Assembly (NCBI GenBank): GCA_902601785.1
Contig: CACKOH010000003.1
Span: 29,337-93,336 of the forward strand
Length of the DNA stretch: 64,000 nucleotides
Direction: 5' to 3'
Origin: an uncultured Pelagibacteraceae bacterium
Lineage (GTDB): Bacteria; Pseudomonadota; Alphaproteobacteria; Pelagibacterales; Pelagibacteraceae
Below, piece after piece: positions 1-11,883 of this stretch (position 1 is its first letter; each line of letters begins with the position of its first letter). The position numbers were made by a program, and so were the translations under genes. The notes below the pieces were generated by a model. It had not been told where the DNA came from. It did no database searches and saw only the letters and a list, made by a program, of their open reading frames with translations.

Positions 1-518
1 ACTTTTTCAAGCTTTAACGCTCCAGTAGATGAAACTATTTTTTGCTCATCGATTTCAATTCCTGGTAAAGAAGTAGCTACAGATCCTGTTGCTATTATAG
101 TTTTTTCAGATTGTATAATAGTCTCTTTATTTTCATTATCTTTAATTGAAATTTCGTTTTGGGATTTGAAACTACCATAACCTTTGAAATAAGTTACTTT
201 GTTTTTCTTAAATAAAAATTCAACCCCTTTTGTAAGAACAGTTACAGCCTTATCTTTACTTTTCATCATTTTATCTAGGTTTAGCTTAACATCTCCTACT
301 TCTATTCCTTTATTAGCCAAACCTTTAACTTTATGAAATTCCTCAGATAAATTTAGCAAACTCTTTGATGGTATACAGCCAACATTTAAACAAGTCCCTC
401 CTAAAGAGCCTCTAGCCTCTATACATGCAGTTTTTAATCCTAGCTGAGAAAGTCTAATCGCGCAAACATATCCTCCAGGTCCACCACCAATAACTACTGC
501 TTGAAATTTTTCTGACAT
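1..518 (-). CDS. lpd: Dihydrolipoamide dehydrogenase (E3), N-terminal part
   Basis: This gene is cut by the left edge; about 172 N-terminal codons are present. The translation shows the FAD dinucleotide-binding motif GGGPGGYVCAIRLSQLGL near residues 11-28 and the redox-active disulfide motif GGTCLNVGCIPSKS, in which the two cysteines are five residues apart, as in all lipoamide dehydrogenases. E3 reoxidises the dihydrolipoyl arm of 2-oxoacid dehydrogenase complexes with NAD+. The start ATG at 518 abuts the stop codon of sucB, so this is almost certainly the E3 of the 2-oxoglutarate dehydrogenase complex, made from the same transcript as E1 and E2. The C-terminal NAD-binding and dimer domains lie outside the window. 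Confidence 0.95.
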   Translation of the reverse strand, partial: MSEKFQAVVIGGGPGGYVCAIRLSQLGLKTACIEARGSLGGTCLNVGCIPSKSLLNLSEEFHKVKGLANKGIEVGDVKLNLDKMMKSKDKAVTVLTKGVEFLFKKNKVTYFKGYGSFKSQNEISIKDNENKETIIQSEKTIIATGSVATSLPGIEIDEQKIVSSTGALKLEK

Positions 519-1823
519 CTAAATATCCAAAAACAACCTTCTCGGCTCCTCTAAATTTTCCTTTATCATTTTAAGAAATGACACTGATTCTTTGCCATCA
601 ATAATTCTATGATCATACGACAATGCTAAATACATTATTGGTCTTATTTTAATTTCTCCATCAACAACGGCAGGTCTTTCAACAATATTATGCATTCCTA
701 GTACCCCTGATTGTGGAAGATTTAATATAGGTGTTGAAAGCATAGACCCGTAAACTCCACCATTACTTATTGTAAATGTTCCTCCTTGAAGATCTTCAAT
801 TACTAACTTTCCATCTTTTGCTTTTTCAGAAATTTCTTTAATATTTTTTTCAATATCAGCAAAAGATAACTCATCCGCATTTCTTAGAACTGGCACCACT
901 AAACCTTTGTCAGTTCCAACTGCAAAGCTTATATTATAGTAATTTTTGTAAACTATTTCATCCCCATCAATTTCTGCATTCACTGCTGGAAAACTCTTTA
1001 GGGCAACTACACATGCTTTTACAAAAAATGACATAAAGCCAAGTTTAATATTATATCTAGATTGAAAATCTTCCTGATTTTCTTTTCTCATTTGCATAAT
1101 ATTTGTCATGTCGACTTCGTTAAATGTTGTTAGTAAGGCTGCATTTTCTTGAGCTTGCTTTAATCTTTTAGCAATAGTTTGTCTAAGTCTGGTCATCTTG
1201 ATTCTTTCTTCTTGACCATATTGAATTTTTCTCTCTGAGGGTTTTGGATTTGCTCCCATCATACTTATCAAGTCGCCTTTAAGAACTCGCCCATCTTTTC
1301 CAGAACCTTGAACAGTAGCTAAGTCTATATTGTTTTCAGTAACAATTTTACGAACAGCTGGTGACAATATTTGGTTCTGAGTATTTTTAGTTGTTGGTCC
1401 TTGATCAAGAACTTCATCAGATAATACTAAAGGTTTTTCACTTTGCTCCTCTACTTTCAGAGTCTCCTCAAAAACTTTAGGCTCTTTTTTAATTGGGTCT
1501 AATTTAATAACGTTATTTTCACTAGTTTCAATCTCTTGCTTTTTAACTTCCTCATTTTTTGTAGTACTGGGTTTGACACCACTGCCATTTTCAGAAACAG
1601 AACCCAGTAAAGCTCCCACTTCCACTACTGACCCGTCTTTAGAATTTATTTCAGTTAATACTCCTGTTATTGGAGAGGGGACTTCTAAATTTACTTTATC
1701 TGTTTCAAGTTCAACTATTGGTTCGTCTGCATCAACAGAATCTCCAGTGTTTTTTAACCATTTAGCCACTGTTGCTTCGGTTATACTCTCACCAAGTGCA
1801 GGAACTACAATTTTTTCACTCAT
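519..1823 (-). CDS. sucB: 2-oxoglutarate dehydrogenase E2 (dihydrolipoyl succinyltransferase)
   Basis: A 434-residue E2 with the family's usual layout. An N-terminal lipoyl domain carries the lipoylated lysine in ETDKVNLEV (Lys43). After an acidic, Lys/Glu-rich linker comes a peripheral subunit-binding domain (about residues 155-192, [14 protein letters not shown]). The C-terminal catalytic domain ends with the acyltransferase motif [10 protein letters not shown] (His405, Asp409). It transfers succinyl groups from the lipoyl arm to CoA. A single lipoyl domain and the neighbouring sucA identify it as the succinyl rather than the acetyl enzyme. It sits 6 bases after sucA and touches lpd, so E1, E2 and E3 form one unit. 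Confidence 0.97.
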   Translation of the reverse strand: MSEKIVVPALGESITEATVAKWLKNTGDSVDADEPIVELETDKVNLEVPSPITGVLTEINSKDGSVVEVGALLGSVSENGSGVKPSTTKNEEVKKQEIETSENNVIKLDPIKKEPKVFEETLKVEEQSEKPLVLSDEVLDQGPTTKNTQNQILSPAVRKIVTENNIDLATVQGSGKDGRVLKGDLISMMGANPKPSERKIQYGQEERIKMTRLRQTIAKRLKQAQENAALLTTFNEVDMTNIMQMRKENQEDFQSRYNIKLGFMSFFVKACVVALKSFPAVNAEIDGDEIVYKNYYNISFAVGTDKGLVVPVLRNADELSFADIEKNIKEISEKAKDGKLVIEDLQGGTFTISNGGVYGSMLSTPILNLPQSGVLGMHNIVERPAVVDGEIKIRPIMYLALSYDHRIIDGKESVSFLKMIKENLEEPRRLFLDI

Positions 1824-1829
1824 TACAAT

Positions 1830-4748
1830 TTATTCAAAAACCTTATTTATTATTTCTTGTTGTTGAGAATTGTGCCTTTTGGCATATCCGGTTGCTGGAC
1901 TTGCATCTGGGCTTCTTCCTATATAAGAAATTTTGTTATTATTAGCGTTTAAACTATCTAATGTCCATTGGATATAATCTCTAACTGAAAACCAGGCACC
2001 CATATTTTTAGGCTCCTCTTGGCACCAGAAAAAATTAGCATTTTTTGCGTATGGTTTTAACTCATTTACAAGAGCTTTTGCAGGAAAAGGATATAATTGT
2101 TCAACTCTAAAAATTATAACATCGTCTTTTTTAAGTTTTTCTCTAGCATCCAAAAGATCAAAATATATTTTTCCAGAGCATAAAATTACTTTTTTTATCT
2201 TTGAACTATCTTTCAACTCAATAAAACCATCTACTTTTGGATCAATTGCATGATCCCATAATATTCTATGAAACGTATTTTCTTTATTAAAATCGTTTAA
2301 ATTTGAAACACAGAACTTATTTCTTAATAAAGATTTTGGTGTCATAATTATTAATGGCTTTCTAAAATCTCTATGCATTTGTCTTCGTAAAGCATGAAAA
2401 TAATTAGCCGGGGTAGTACAGTTTAATACTTGCATATTGTCATTTGAGCATAGTTGTAAAAATCTTTCTAATCTTGCAGAAGAGTGTTCGGGCCCTTGCC
2501 CTTCATAGGCATGAGGTAATAACATTACTAATCCAGAGGCTCTATTCCACTTTCTTTCTCCTGACGCTATAAATTGGTCAATTACAACTTGTGCACCGTT
2601 AGCAAAATCTCCAAATTGAGCTTCCCACAAAGTTAATGTATTAGGTTCCACTAAACTATAGCCATATTCAAATCCCAAAACAGCAAGTTCAGATAAAAAA
2701 CTATCAACTACTTCAAATTTTTTTTGTTTGTTTGAAATATTGTTTAAAGGAATATATCTAGAATTATCAATTTGATCTCTTAAAACTGAATGTCTTTGAC
2801 TAAATGTTCCTCTACCAGAGTCTTGACCAACGAGCCTAACTGGGTAACCCTCTTCAAGTAATGAGCCAAATGATAGTGCTTCTGCTGTAGACCAATCAAT
2901 ATCAAAACCTTTATCTACTGAATTTTTTCTTACATTTAAAATTTTAGAAATAGTTTTATGAATATTAATCTCAGCAGGTATGGTATTAATTCTATCTGAG
3001 ATTTCTTTAAGTTTGTGTTCATCAAAACCAGTCACACCTCTTTTATCTTTGCCTTTGGATGGTTTGTATCTAGACCATGAGCCCTCAAACCACTCTATTT
3101 TAGGCTTATAATCTTTTGCACTTTTATATTGTTCGTCCAATAAATCTTTAAATCCTTTAACATTTTGATCTAAAAGATTTTGGGTAATTGAATTTTCATT
3201 GACTAACTTGTTTCCATATATCTTATAAACACTTGGATGTGATCTAATTTTTTTATACATCAGCGGCTGAGTGAATGAAGGTTCGTCCCCTTCGTTATGT
3301 CCAAATCTTCTATAACAAATTAGGTCGACTACAACATCTCTATTAAACTTCAGTCTAAATTCAGTGGCAATTCTAGTCGCATAAACAACTGCTTCTGGGT
3401 CGTCTCCGTTAACATGAAGAATTGGAGCTTCAACCATTTTTGCAACATCTGATGGGTATGGTGATGACCTGGCAAATCTTGGACTAGTGGTAAAACCAAT
3501 TTGATTATTTACTATAATATGTATGGTGCCGCCTGTATTATGGCCAGGAAGTCCTGACATAGCAAAACATTCTGCTACTACTCCTTGGCCAGCAAAAGCT
3601 GCATCTCCATGAATAAGAATAGGTATAACTTTATTTCTTTCTTTATCTTTATGAAAAAATTGCTTTGCTCTTGTTTGTCCTAAAACTACTGGATTGACAG
3701 CTTCTAAGTGGGAGGGATTATCTGTTAAACTTACGTGAACAGAGTTTCCATCAAACTGTCTATCTGAAGATGCACCAAGATGATATTTTACATCTCCTGC
3801 ACTTTCCTCAGAGTCTGAGGTTACTTCCCCTGCAAATTCATTAAATATTCTTTTATATGATTTTTGTAACACATTTGCCAAAACGTTAAGTCTACCTCTA
3901 TGAGACATTCCAATTTTCACTTCTTTAATACGATTTTGCCCACCAATTTTAATTATTTGCTCAAGAGCTGGTATTAAACTTTCACCTCCATCAAGACCAA
4001 ATCTTTTTGTGCCAACATATTTAGTAGCTAAAAATTTTTCAAAGCCTTCTGCTTGTACAAGTTTATTTAGTATTGCCTCTTTACCGTTCTTGGTAAAATT
4101 TAAAGCATTTTGATCTTGCTCTATTCTGTCTCTAAACCATTTTCTCTCAACTGGATTTGAAACGTGCATAAACTCATAACCAATATTTCCACAATATGTT
4201 TTTTTTAAGAATTTTAGTATTTCTTTAATATTTGCATATTTTTTATTAATTACTCCATTTAAGAAAATTTTCTTTTCATAATTCTGTTTTTTAAAACCAT
4301 AAAATTCAGGATGTAATTCATCAAGATACTCAGATTTTCTCATCTCTAGTGGATCTAAATTTGCTAATAAATGTCCTCTCAATCTGTAAGCACGTATTAA
4401 GGCAACAGCACTTATGGAATCTTTGTTAGAGTCTGCAAGTAATTGAAAATTAAATTTTTCTGATGAATCTATTTTTTCATTATTTAATTTATTGTTGTCC
4501 TCTATCTCTATTTTTTTTTGTAATTCATCAATATCTATTTTTACTTTTGAAGGCCCCCAAGATGGCCCATTTATTTCTGAGGCAATAACTTTTATCTCTT
4601 CATCTATACCCTCAAAATAATTTGACCAGCTCTCAGGTAATTCAGGATCTTTATTGATAAACTTAAGATACATTTGTTCAATAAATGCACTATTAGACTT
4701 ATTTAGAAATGAAGTTTTTTCAAATTCAAGATTTTTTGATGAAGACAT
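1830..4748 (-). CDS. sucA: 2-oxoglutarate dehydrogenase E1
   Basis: A 972-residue thiamine diphosphate enzyme that decarboxylates 2-oxoglutarate and succinylates the lipoyl arm of SucB. Visible family motifs are an N-terminal E1o segment (FIEQMYLKF, then WSNYFEG), the substrate-site block KIGMSHRGRLNVLANVL near residue 280, HGDAAFAGQGVVAE near residue 380, and the thiamine diphosphate/metal segment with NNQIGFTT. The length is normal for SucA (about 930-990). The gene lies between sucD (35 bases upstream) and sucB (6 bases downstream) in the TCA run. The residues between the N-terminal segment and the first catalytic block are Lys/Asn-rich, as expected from AT-driven codon bias. Confidence 0.97.
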   Translation of the reverse strand: MSSSKNLEFEKTSFLNKSNSAFIEQMYLKFINKDPELPESWSNYFEGIDEEIKVIASEINGPSWGPSKVKIDIDELQKKIEIEDNNKLNNEKIDSSEKFNFQLLADSNKDSISAVALIRAYRLRGHLLANLDPLEMRKSEYLDELHPEFYGFKKQNYEKKIFLNGVINKKYANIKEILKFLKKTYCGNIGYEFMHVSNPVERKWFRDRIEQDQNALNFTKNGKEAILNKLVQAEGFEKFLATKYVGTKRFGLDGGESLIPALEQIIKIGGQNRIKEVKIGMSHRGRLNVLANVLQKSYKRIFNEFAGEVTSDSEESAGDVKYHLGASSDRQFDGNSVHVSLTDNPSHLEAVNPVVLGQTRAKQFFHKDKERNKVIPILIHGDAAFAGQGVVAECFAMSGLPGHNTGGTIHIIVNNQIGFTTSPRFARSSPYPSDVAKMVEAPILHVNGDDPEAVVYATRIATEFRLKFNRDVVVDLICYRRFGHNEGDEPSFTQPLMYKKIRSHPSVYKIYGNKLVNENSITQNLLDQNVKGFKDLLDEQYKSAKDYKPKIEWFEGSWSRYKPSKGKDKRGVTGFDEHKLKEISDRINTIPAEINIHKTISKILNVRKNSVDKGFDIDWSTAEALSFGSLLEEGYPVRLVGQDSGRGTFSQRHSVLRDQIDNSRYIPLNNISNKQKKFEVVDSFLSELAVLGFEYGYSLVEPNTLTLWEAQFGDFANGAQVVIDQFIASGERKWNRASGLVMLLPHAYEGQGPEHSSARLERFLQLCSNDNMQVLNCTTPANYFHALRRQMHRDFRKPLIIMTPKSLLRNKFCVSNLNDFNKENTFHRILWDHAIDPKVDGFIELKDSSKIKKVILCSGKIYFDLLDAREKLKKDDVIIFRVEQLYPFPAKALVNELKPYAKNANFFWCQEEPKNMGAWFSVRDYIQWTLDSLNANNNKISYIGRSPDASPATGYAKRHNSQQQEIINKVFE

Positions 4749-4783
4749 CTTTTTTGCTTAATATATCCTTCTAAGAGTATTTT

Positions 4784-5659
4784 TCAATTAGACAGTTTAT
4801 TAAACAATGTTTTTCCAATAATTGATGGTGATTCTGCAACTGTAATCCCACATTCTTCCATCTTTTTTATTTTATCTTTTGCCCCGCCTTTGCCTCCAGA
4901 AATAATAGCCCCTGCATGACCCATTCTTCGACCAGGTGGAGCTGTAATTCCTGCTATAAATCCAACTATAGGTTTTTTAATTTTATGATTTTTGACAAAT
5001 TCTGAAGCTTCTTCCTCTGCTGTCCCCCCTATTTCTCCAATCATTAAAATCGACTCTGTCTCATCATCATTTAAAAATAAATCTAAACAATCTATAAAAT
5101 TTGTACCGTTGATTGGATCTCCTCCAATACCAATACAAGTTGATTGACCCAGTCCATTTTCAGTAGTTTGTGCTACTGCCTCATAAGTTAATGTTCCTGA
5201 TCTAGAAACGATACCAACCGATCCTCTCTTATGAATATTTCCAGGCATTATTCCAATTTTACATTCATCAGGAGTAATAATTCCTGGACAGTTTGGCCCG
5301 ATAAGACGACTATTTGAGTTAGCCAAACTTTGTCTTACTTTAAGCATATCCTGAACTGGGATGCCTTCTGTTATACAAACTATAAGATCTATTGATGCAT
5401 CAATTGCTTCAATGATTGCAGCAGCAGCAAATTTTGCTGGGACGTAGATCATAGTAGCGTCTGCACCTACCGCATTTTTTGCCTCTAACACTGTATTGAA
5501 AACTGGTCTTTCTAAATGTTTTTGGCCTCCTTTTTTAGGGGTTACTCCACCTACAAGATTTGTCCCATACTTTATTGCTTGTTCAGAGTGGAATGTGCCA
5601 TGAGATCCTGTGAAGCCCTGACAAATAACTTTTGTATTTTTATTTACTAATACTGACAT
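4784..5659 (-). CDS. sucD: Succinyl-CoA ligase alpha subunit
   Basis: A 291-residue alpha subunit of succinyl-CoA synthetase, which makes ATP or GTP from succinyl-CoA in the TCA cycle. The CoA-binding fold starts with [20 protein letters not shown]. The phosphorylated histidine is in [13 protein letters not shown] (His248), and [11 protein letters not shown] is the conserved CoA-ligase segment. The length matches the family (about 290). It directly abuts sucC, whose stop codon ends one base before this start, so the two subunits are translationally linked in the usual C-then-D order. Confidence 0.97.
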   Translation of the reverse strand: MSVLVNKNTKVICQGFTGSHGTFHSEQAIKYGTNLVGGVTPKKGGQKHLERPVFNTVLEAKNAVGADATMIYVPAKFAAAAIIEAIDASIDLIVCITEGIPVQDMLKVRQSLANSNSRLIGPNCPGIITPDECKIGIMPGNIHKRGSVGIVSRSGTLTYEAVAQTTENGLGQSTCIGIGGDPINGTNFIDCLDLFLNDDETESILMIGEIGGTAEEEASEFVKNHKIKKPIVGFIAGITAPPGRRMGHAGAIISGGKGGAKDKIKKMEECGITVAESPSIIGKTLFNKLSN

Positions 5660-6820
5660 TTATTTTATCGCCTCAACAATTTTTTTAGCTGCATCATCTA
5701 GATTTTCTGCTGATATTAACTTCAAACCAGAACTATCAAGTATTTCTTTTCCTTGCTTAAAATTTGTACCTGCAAGTCTAACCACTAAAGGAACACTTAT
5801 GTTTATCTCCTTAGCAGCATCTACTACCCCTTGTGCAAGCACATCACATCTCATAATTCCCCCAAAAATATTAATTAATATTCCTTTAACATTCTTATCA
5901 GAAAGAATAATTTTTAAAGCTGCAGAAACTTTTTCTTTTGATGCGCCACCTCCCACATCTAAAAAATTGGCAGGCTCCTTTCCATATAATTTTATTATAT
6001 CCATTGTGGCCATCGCTAATCCTGCTCCATTGACCATACAGCCTATGCTTCCATCTAATTTTATATAAGCGAGGTCATGTTTGCTTGCCTCAATTTCTGT
6101 TGAGTCTTCCTCATTAAGGTCTCTAAGCTCAACAATTTCAGGATGTCTGAACAAGGCATTTGAGTCAAAATTTACTTTTGCATCTAAACAAACTATTTTT
6201 TCTTCTTTAGTCAAAATCAAAGGATTAACCTCAACCATATTAGCATCAGTACTTATAAACATTTTATAAATTGATTTGATTAAATTTATAGCTTGGTTTT
6301 TTACATCATTATTTAAATCAAAAATTTTTATAATTTTTTCACAATCAGAATTTGAAATTTCTTCTTTAATATCAACTTTTGTAGTTAAAATTTTTTCTGG
6401 TGTTTTACTCGCTACTTCCTCAATATCCATGCCTCCTTGATCACTTGATATGAAAGCAATTTTTGAACTAGCTCTATCCACAAGACATGATAAATAAAAT
6501 TCTTTTTCTATGTTTGAGGACTCTTCAACATATAATCTTTTAACTTCTCTTCCCTCTGGGCCTGTTTGATGAGTAATGAGTGTTTTACCGAGCAACTCTT
6601 TAGCTGCTAATTCTAGCTCATCAATTGTATTTAAAATTTTTACACCTCCAGCTTTTCCTCTTCCTCCAGCATGTATTTGTGCTTTTAGAACATATTTTTC
6701 TGTTTTAAGTGATTTTACTTTCTCAAGCAGTTCCTCAACATTTAATGCAAATACTCCTTCTGGGACTACTGCACCATATTTTTTGAGGATTTGTTTGGCT
6801 TGATGCTCGTGTATGTTCAT
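5660..6820 (-). CDS. sucC: Succinyl-CoA ligase beta subunit
   Basis: A 386-residue ATP-grasp subunit of succinyl-CoA synthetase. It opens with the family signature MNIHEHQAKQILKKYG and has the nucleotide-binding loop QIHAGGRGKAGGVK near residue 50. The acidic metal site is in MVEVNPL, and the C-terminal ligase domain has GSIGCMVNGAGLAMATMD and NIFGGIMRCD. It pairs with SucD. The start lies 2 bases beyond the mdh stop, so mdh, sucC and sucD appear to be one transcript. Confidence 0.97.
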   Translation of the reverse strand: MNIHEHQAKQILKKYGAVVPEGVFALNVEELLEKVKSLKTEKYVLKAQIHAGGRGKAGGVKILNTIDELELAAKELLGKTLITHQTGPEGREVKRLYVEESSNIEKEFYLSCLVDRASSKIAFISSDQGGMDIEEVASKTPEKILTTKVDIKEEISNSDCEKIIKIFDLNNDVKNQAINLIKSIYKMFISTDANMVEVNPLILTKEEKIVCLDAKVNFDSNALFRHPEIVELRDLNEEDSTEIEASKHDLAYIKLDGSIGCMVNGAGLAMATMDIIKLYGKEPANFLDVGGGASKEKVSAALKIILSDKNVKGILINIFGGIMRCDVLAQGVVDAAKEINISVPLVVRLAGTNFKQGKEILDSSGLKLISAENLDDAAKKIVEAIK

Positions 6821-6822
6821 TT

Positions 6823-7785
6823 TTATTTGGAAAGATCAGGGTCTATTTTTGATGCAGCTTTCCAAAGAGCTTTTACTGCATCTATTGAATGCATAAACTC
6901 TTTTTTCTCTCTATCATCTAAACTGACTTCCTCAATTTTTTCAACACCACTTTTTCCAATGATAACAGGAACTCCAGCATACACATTGTTTACACTGTAC
7001 TCTCCATTTAATTGAACCGCACATGGCAATAATTTTTTTTGATCGTTTAAATATGCTTCAGCCATTTGAACACCTGATGCTGCAGGAGCATAGAACGCTG
7101 AACCTTTCTCTAAAAACTTAACTATCTCAGCTCCTCCATCTCTTGTTCGTTGATTTATTTCTTCAAGTCTTTTTTGAGATATTTTTCCATCTTTGACTAA
7201 ATTAAGTAAAGGTCGGCCAGAGACTTTTGTAAATCTTGGCATAGGGACCATTGTATCACCATGTCCACCCATCACCATCGCCTCAATCTCTTTTACTGGC
7301 ACGTTTAGTTCTAGAGATAAAAATAATTTAAATCTAGAACTATCCAATATACCTGCCATGCCCACAACTTTATTAGCTGGTAAACTAGAAAATTTTTGAA
7401 ATGCCATAACCATCACGTCTAATGGGTTAGTGATACATATAACAAAAGCATTTGGAGAATTTTGTTTAACTCCTTCAGCAACTTGTTTAATAATTTTTAA
7501 ATTTATTCCAAGTAAGTCATCTCTACTCATTCCTGGTTTTCTAGGGACACCTGCAGTAATAATAATTACATCTGAGTCCTTAATATCTTTATAATTATCA
7601 GTACCTGAAAACTTAACATTAAAACCGTCAACAGATGAAGATTGGGCTATATCTAAAGCTTTTCCTTTTGCAACACCACTCACTACATCAAATAATACTA
7701 CTTCGTTAACTAATTCTTTTGTACCAATTAAGTGAGCAAGTGTTCCACCAATTTGGCCTGCACCAATTAAAGATATTTTTGTCAT
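6823..7785 (-). CDS. mdh: Malate dehydrogenase (NAD)
   Basis: A 320-residue, lactate-dehydrogenase-like malate dehydrogenase typical of Alphaproteobacteria. It has the NAD-binding GAGQIGG at residues 8-14, substrate arginines in [14 protein letters not shown], the NPLDVM segment, and the catalytic histidine in [10 protein letters not shown] (about residue 175). It oxidises malate to oxaloacetate in the cytoplasm. The GMSRDDLL arginine loop fits malate rather than lactate specificity. It precedes sucC by 2 bases and follows mmsA by 10. Confidence 0.96.
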   Translation of the reverse strand: MTKISLIGAGQIGGTLAHLIGTKELVNEVVLFDVVSGVAKGKALDIAQSSSVDGFNVKFSGTDNYKDIKDSDVIIITAGVPRKPGMSRDDLLGINLKIIKQVAEGVKQNSPNAFVICITNPLDVMVMAFQKFSSLPANKVVGMAGILDSSRFKLFLSLELNVPVKEIEAMVMGGHGDTMVPMPRFTKVSGRPLLNLVKDGKISQKRLEEINQRTRDGGAEIVKFLEKGSAFYAPAASGVQMAEAYLNDQKKLLPCAVQLNGEYSVNNVYAGVPVIIGKSGVEKIEEVSLDDREKKEFMHSIDAVKALWKAASKIDPDLSK

Positions 7786-7795
7786 TATTTTCCTT

Positions 7796-9289
7796 TTATT
7801 TCATTGTTGGCATTACAAATTCTGCATTTGAACGGATACCAGAAGGCCATCTAGAAGTTACTGTTTTAAGTTTTGTATAAAATTTTATTCCTTCCATACC
7901 GTGCATTGCACTATCTCCAAATAAAGATCTTTTCCAGCCTCCAAAACTATGAAAAGCCATCGGCACTGGTATGGGTACGTTAATACCAACCATACCTACC
8001 TGAATTTTGCTAGCGAATGTTCTTCCAGCATCTCCATCTCTAGTATAAATACTTACTCCATTTCCATATTCATGATCGTTAATTAATTTTGCAGCATCTT
8101 CAAAAGTTTTAACTCTGACAACTGATAATACTGGGCCAAATATTTCCTCTTTGTATATTCTCATATCTTTATTAACATGATCAAATAAACAACCACCGAT
8201 ATAAAATCCATTCTCATAACCTTGAAGTTTAAGATCTCTTCCATCTACAACTAGTTTAGCACCCTCTTTAACACCTAAATCTACATATCCTTTAACTCTT
8301 TCTAGGTGTTCTTTTGTTACCAAAGGACCCATTTCAGATGCTTTATCCATCCCAGGGCCAACTTTTAAAGCTTCAGCTTTTTTAGATAATCTTGAAACAA
8401 GCTCATCTCCAATATCTCCAACAGCAACAGCAACAGACTGAGCCATACATCTTTCGCCTGCAGAACCATAAGCTGCACCCATTAAACCATTAACTGCTCC
8501 ATCTAAGTCACAATCTGGCATTACCACCAAATGATTTTTGGCACCACCTAGTGCTTGAACTCTCTTTTCATTTTTAGCCGAGTTTTCATAAATATATTTT
8601 GCAATTGGAGTCGAGCCTACAAAACTTACTGCTTTAATATCAAAGTTCTCCAATATTGCATCTACAGATTCTTTGTCACCATTCACTACATTAAACACTC
8701 CTTCAGGAAGACCTGCTTCTATAAGCAATTGAGCTAACATAATAGAACATGAAGGGTCCTTTTCAGATGGTTTTAAAATAAATGTATTTCCACATGCGAT
8801 TGCTATTGGAAACATCCACATTGGAACCATAGCAGGAAAATTAAATGGGGTAATTCCTGCAACCACCCCTAAAGGTTGTCTCATTGACCAACTATCAACA
8901 TTTGTTCCAACATTTTCAGAAAATTCACCTTTTAATAAATGAGGTATTCCACAAGCAAATTCAACAACCTCTAACCCTCTTGTTAAAGAGCCTCTGGCAT
9001 CCTCAAAAACTTTTCCATGTTCAGAAACAATTAGTTTTGTCAACTCATCAGAATTTTTTTCAATTAGTTCTTTAAATTTAAACATTACTCTTGCTCTTTG
9101 AAGAGCTGGCTTTAAGGACCATGTTTCAAAAGCTTTTTTAGCAATTTCAACAGCTTGATCTAAATCTGATTTCGACGCTAACTTTACCTCAGACTCTTGC
9201 TCACCTGTAGCTGGATTAAAAACTTTACCTTTTCTATCAGAAGAACCTGAAAATAATTTTCCGCCAACAAAGTGTTCAATTAACTTCAT
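7796..9289 (-). CDS. mmsA: CoA-acylating (methyl)malonate-semialdehyde dehydrogenase
   Basis: A 497-residue aldehyde dehydrogenase of the MmsA type. It has the NAD-site block [20 protein letters not shown], the motif [20 protein letters not shown] that separates MmsA from ordinary aldehyde dehydrogenases, and the catalytic cysteine in GERCMAQS (Cys281). Family members convert methylmalonate semialdehyde to propionyl-CoA or malonate semialdehyde to acetyl-CoA, and serve in valine, beta-alanine, inositol or 3-hydroxypropionate breakdown. Its place between sdhB and mdh, 11 kb from the DMSP demethylase genes, would let carbon from such compounds enter the TCA cycle; that link is inference. Confidence 0.9.
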   Translation of the reverse strand: MKLIEHFVGGKLFSGSSDRKGKVFNPATGEQESEVKLASKSDLDQAVEIAKKAFETWSLKPALQRARVMFKFKELIEKNSDELTKLIVSEHGKVFEDARGSLTRGLEVVEFACGIPHLLKGEFSENVGTNVDSWSMRQPLGVVAGITPFNFPAMVPMWMFPIAIACGNTFILKPSEKDPSCSIMLAQLLIEAGLPEGVFNVVNGDKESVDAILENFDIKAVSFVGSTPIAKYIYENSAKNEKRVQALGGAKNHLVVMPDCDLDGAVNGLMGAAYGSAGERCMAQSVAVAVGDIGDELVSRLSKKAEALKVGPGMDKASEMGPLVTKEHLERVKGYVDLGVKEGAKLVVDGRDLKLQGYENGFYIGGCLFDHVNKDMRIYKEEIFGPVLSVVRVKTFEDAAKLINDHEYGNGVSIYTRDGDAGRTFASKIQVGMVGINVPIPVPMAFHSFGGWKRSLFGDSAMHGMEGIKFYTKLKTVTSRWPSGIRSNAEFVMPTMK

Positions 9290-9328
9290 GAGTAGGATCT
9301 TTTAAAACAAAAATACTTATTAGTCTAT

Positions 9329-10108
9329 TTAAACATTAGCTGTAGCTAACATTTTCTTGATTTCAGCAATTGCTTTTGCTGGATTTAGCCCTTTAGGACA
9401 AGCACTGGTACAATTTAGAATGGTATGACATCTATAAAGTTTTAGTTCATCAGCAACTTTTTTTAATCTTGCTTTTCTTTCGTCATCTCGACTATCAACA
9501 ATCCATCTATAAGCCTGCAAAAGTACAGCGGGACCTAAATATTTATCTCCATTCCACCAATAACTAGGACATGACGTAGAACAACATGCACACATAATAC
9601 ATTCATATGCACCATCTAATTTTGCTCTATCTTCTTTTGATTGAAAAATCTCATTTGTATCTTTAGATGAATTATTCTTTAACCAAGGCTCAATAGACTG
9701 GTACTGTTTATAAAGGCCATCTAAGTCGCCTATTAAATCTCTCTTCACTTTTAAATGAGGCAAAGGATAAATGTCAATATCACCATCTATTTCAGCATGA
9801 GGTTTTGTACAAGCAAGACCATTTTTACCTCCCATGTTCATTGCACATGAACCACAAACACCATGAGCGCACGACCTTCTATATGCCAGAGTTGGATCTA
9901 TTTCATTTTTAATTTTATTTAAAATGTCTAAAACTTTTGAAGGACAATTGTCCATATCAACTTCGTAAGTATCAATTCTTGGATTTTCTTCTGTAGATGG
10001 ATCCCATCTATAAACATTAACTTTACGAATATTTTTTGAACCTGTCTTATCTTTGAAATATTTCCCTTTATTTACCTCAGAATTTTTAGGTAAACTTATT
10101 TGAGCCAT
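9329..10108 (-). CDS. sdhB: Succinate dehydrogenase iron-sulfur subunit
   Basis: A 259-residue iron-sulfur protein of complex II. All cluster ligands are present: the 2Fe-2S site Cys80, Cys85, Cys88 and Cys100 (CAHGVCGSC...AC), and the 4Fe-4S and 3Fe-4S ligands in [12 protein letters not shown] (Cys170, 173, 176, 180) and in [12 protein letters not shown] (Cys227, 233, 237). It carries electrons from the flavin of SdhA to quinone in the membrane. The start overlaps the sdhA stop by one base, giving the order sdhC, sdhD, sdhA, sdhB. Confidence 0.97.
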   Translation of the reverse strand: MAQISLPKNSEVNKGKYFKDKTGSKNIRKVNVYRWDPSTEENPRIDTYEVDMDNCPSKVLDILNKIKNEIDPTLAYRRSCAHGVCGSCAMNMGGKNGLACTKPHAEIDGDIDIYPLPHLKVKRDLIGDLDGLYKQYQSIEPWLKNNSSKDTNEIFQSKEDRAKLDGAYECIMCACCSTSCPSYWWNGDKYLGPAVLLQAYRWIVDSRDDERKARLKKVADELKLYRCHTILNCTSACPKGLNPAKAIAEIKKMLATANV

Positions 10109-11883
10109 TAATAAACTCTTTCCTGAGGTGGAAAATATTGTACTTCATTAGTCAATGTTGAATTATGAACAGGTCTGTATGTTATTTTTGTATCTTTTCC
10201 ATCGCACCAAGCAAGTGTGTGCTGCATAAATTTTTTATCGTCTCTGTTAGGATAATCCTCTCTTGCATGAGCTCCTCTACTCTCTTTTCTATGATATGCA
10301 GAGTCTACTGTGGTTACTGCCTGTCTAATTAAATTATCAAACTCTAAGGTTTCTACTAAATCTGTATTAAAAACTAAAGATCTATCCTTAACTGAAATTG
10401 AGTCCATACTATCATAAGTTTTTCTAATTTCATTAACACCTTCCTCTAAATTTTTTTCTGTTCTAAATACTGCACATTTCGACTGCATTGTTTTTTGCAT
10501 CGCTAGTCTTAATTCTGCAGTACTATTATCTCCTTGTGCATTTCTTAATTTATCAAATCTATCTAAGCACTTCTGAGTTTCTGTCTCTGGGATTTCTTCA
10601 TGAGGTGCACCTGGTTTGATTAGTTCAGCAGCTCTTTTTGCTGCAGCTCTTCCAAACACAACTAAATCAATTAAAGAATTTGACCCAAGTCTATTTGCTC
10701 CATGAACTGATACACATGCTGCTTCTCCGATTGCCATCAGACCTGGCACTGTCTTCTCTGATCCATTAACTGTTAAAACTTCTGCTTTATAATTTGTTGG
10801 AATTCCACCCATATTATAATGAACAGTTGGAACAACTGGGATTGGCTCCTTTGTTACATCAACATTCGCAAATAATCTTGCCGCTTCAGTGATCCCTGGA
10901 AGTCTATTTTCAATAACACTTTTATCTAAATGACTTAAATGTAAATGAACATGATCCTGATCTTTTCCTACACCTCTTCCTTCATTAATTTCTATCGACA
11001 TTGATCTACTCACAACATCTCTTGATGCTAAATCTTTTGCATTTGGAGCATATCTTTCCATAAATCTTTCACCTTTAGAGTTTACTAGATATCCTCCCTC
11101 TCCTCTAACGCCTTCAGAAATTAATGTTCCGTGTCCATAAATACCAGTTGGGTGAAATTGAACAAACTCCATATCTTGTAGCGGCAACCCTGCTCTTAAT
11201 ACCATTGCATTTCCATCTCCTGTACAAGTATGCGCAGAAGTTGCTGAATAATAAACTTTTCCATATCCACCTGTTGCTATAATTACTGTGTGAGCTCTAA
11301 ATCGATGAATTGTTCCATCATTCAAATTCCAAGCTATTAATCCTTTACACTCTCCATCTTTCATTAATAAATCTAATGCAAAATATTCTATAAAAAATTC
11401 TGTATTATGTTTCAAAGCTTGCCCATAAAGAGTATGTAATATAGCGTGTCCAGTTCTATCCGCAGCTGCACATGTCCTTTGGACTATTCCATTTCCATAA
11501 TTTTTTGTCATTCCTCCAAATGGTCTTTGATAAATTTTTCCCTCATCTGTTCGACTAAATGGAACTCCATATTTTTCTAATTCTAAAACTGCTTTAGGTG
11601 CTTCTTTACAAAGATACTCGATACTATCTTGATCCCCTAACCAATCAGCTCCTTTAACAGTATCATACATATGCCATCTCCAATCATCTTCACCCATGTT
11701 TCCAAGCGCAGCAGAAATTCCACCTTGGGCCGCAGAAGTATGACTTCTGGTTGGAAATACTTTTGAAATACATGCAGTTTTTAAACCTGCTTCACTCAAA
11801 CCGACAGCAGCTCTCAATCCTGATCCACCAGCACCTAAGACTACAACGTCATATTCGTGATCTATAATATTGTATGAACTCAT
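10108..11883 (-). CDS. sdhA: Succinate dehydrogenase flavoprotein subunit
   Basis: A 591-residue flavoprotein that oxidises succinate to fumarate. The FAD motif [20 protein letters not shown] is near the N-terminus. The covalent-flavin histidine is in [10 protein letters not shown]. The substrate and active-site segments are [28 protein letters not shown] and [11 protein letters not shown], and [19 protein letters not shown] follows. The length is standard. It overlaps its neighbours sdhD and sdhB by one base each. Confidence 0.97.
   Translation of the reverse strand: MSSYNIIDHEYDVVVLGAGGSGLRAAVGLSEAGLKTACISKVFPTRSHTSAAQGGISAALGNMGEDDWRWHMYDTVKGADWLGDQDSIEYLCKEAPKAVLELEKYGVPFSRTDEGKIYQRPFGGMTKNYGNGIVQRTCAAADRTGHAILHTLYGQALKHNTEFFIEYFALDLLMKDGECKGLIAWNLNDGTIHRFRAHTVIIATGGYGKVYYSATSAHTCTGDGNAMVLRAGLPLQDMEFVQFHPTGIYGHGTLISEGVRGEGGYLVNSKGERFMERYAPNAKDLASRDVVSRSMSIEINEGRGVGKDQDHVHLHLSHLDKSVIENRLPGITEAARLFANVDVTKEPIPVVPTVHYNMGGIPTNYKAEVLTVNGSEKTVPGLMAIGEAACVSVHGANRLGSNSLIDLVVFGRAAAKRAAELIKPGAPHEEIPETETQKCLDRFDKLRNAQGDNSTAELRLAMQKTMQSKCAVFRTEKNLEEGVNEIRKTYDSMDSISVKDRSLVFNTDLVETLEFDNLIRQAVTTVDSAYHRKESRGAHAREDYPNRDDKKFMQHTLAWCDGKDTKITYRPVHNSTLTNEVQYFPPQERVY

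Noticed and set aside
1573..1866. Open frame opposite sucB, 97 codons on the plus strand
   Set aside because: It lies over the lipoyl and linker region of sucB, which is an unambiguous gene. The opposite frame has biased, Ser/Thr-rich content typical of an antisense shadow of low-complexity coding sequence.
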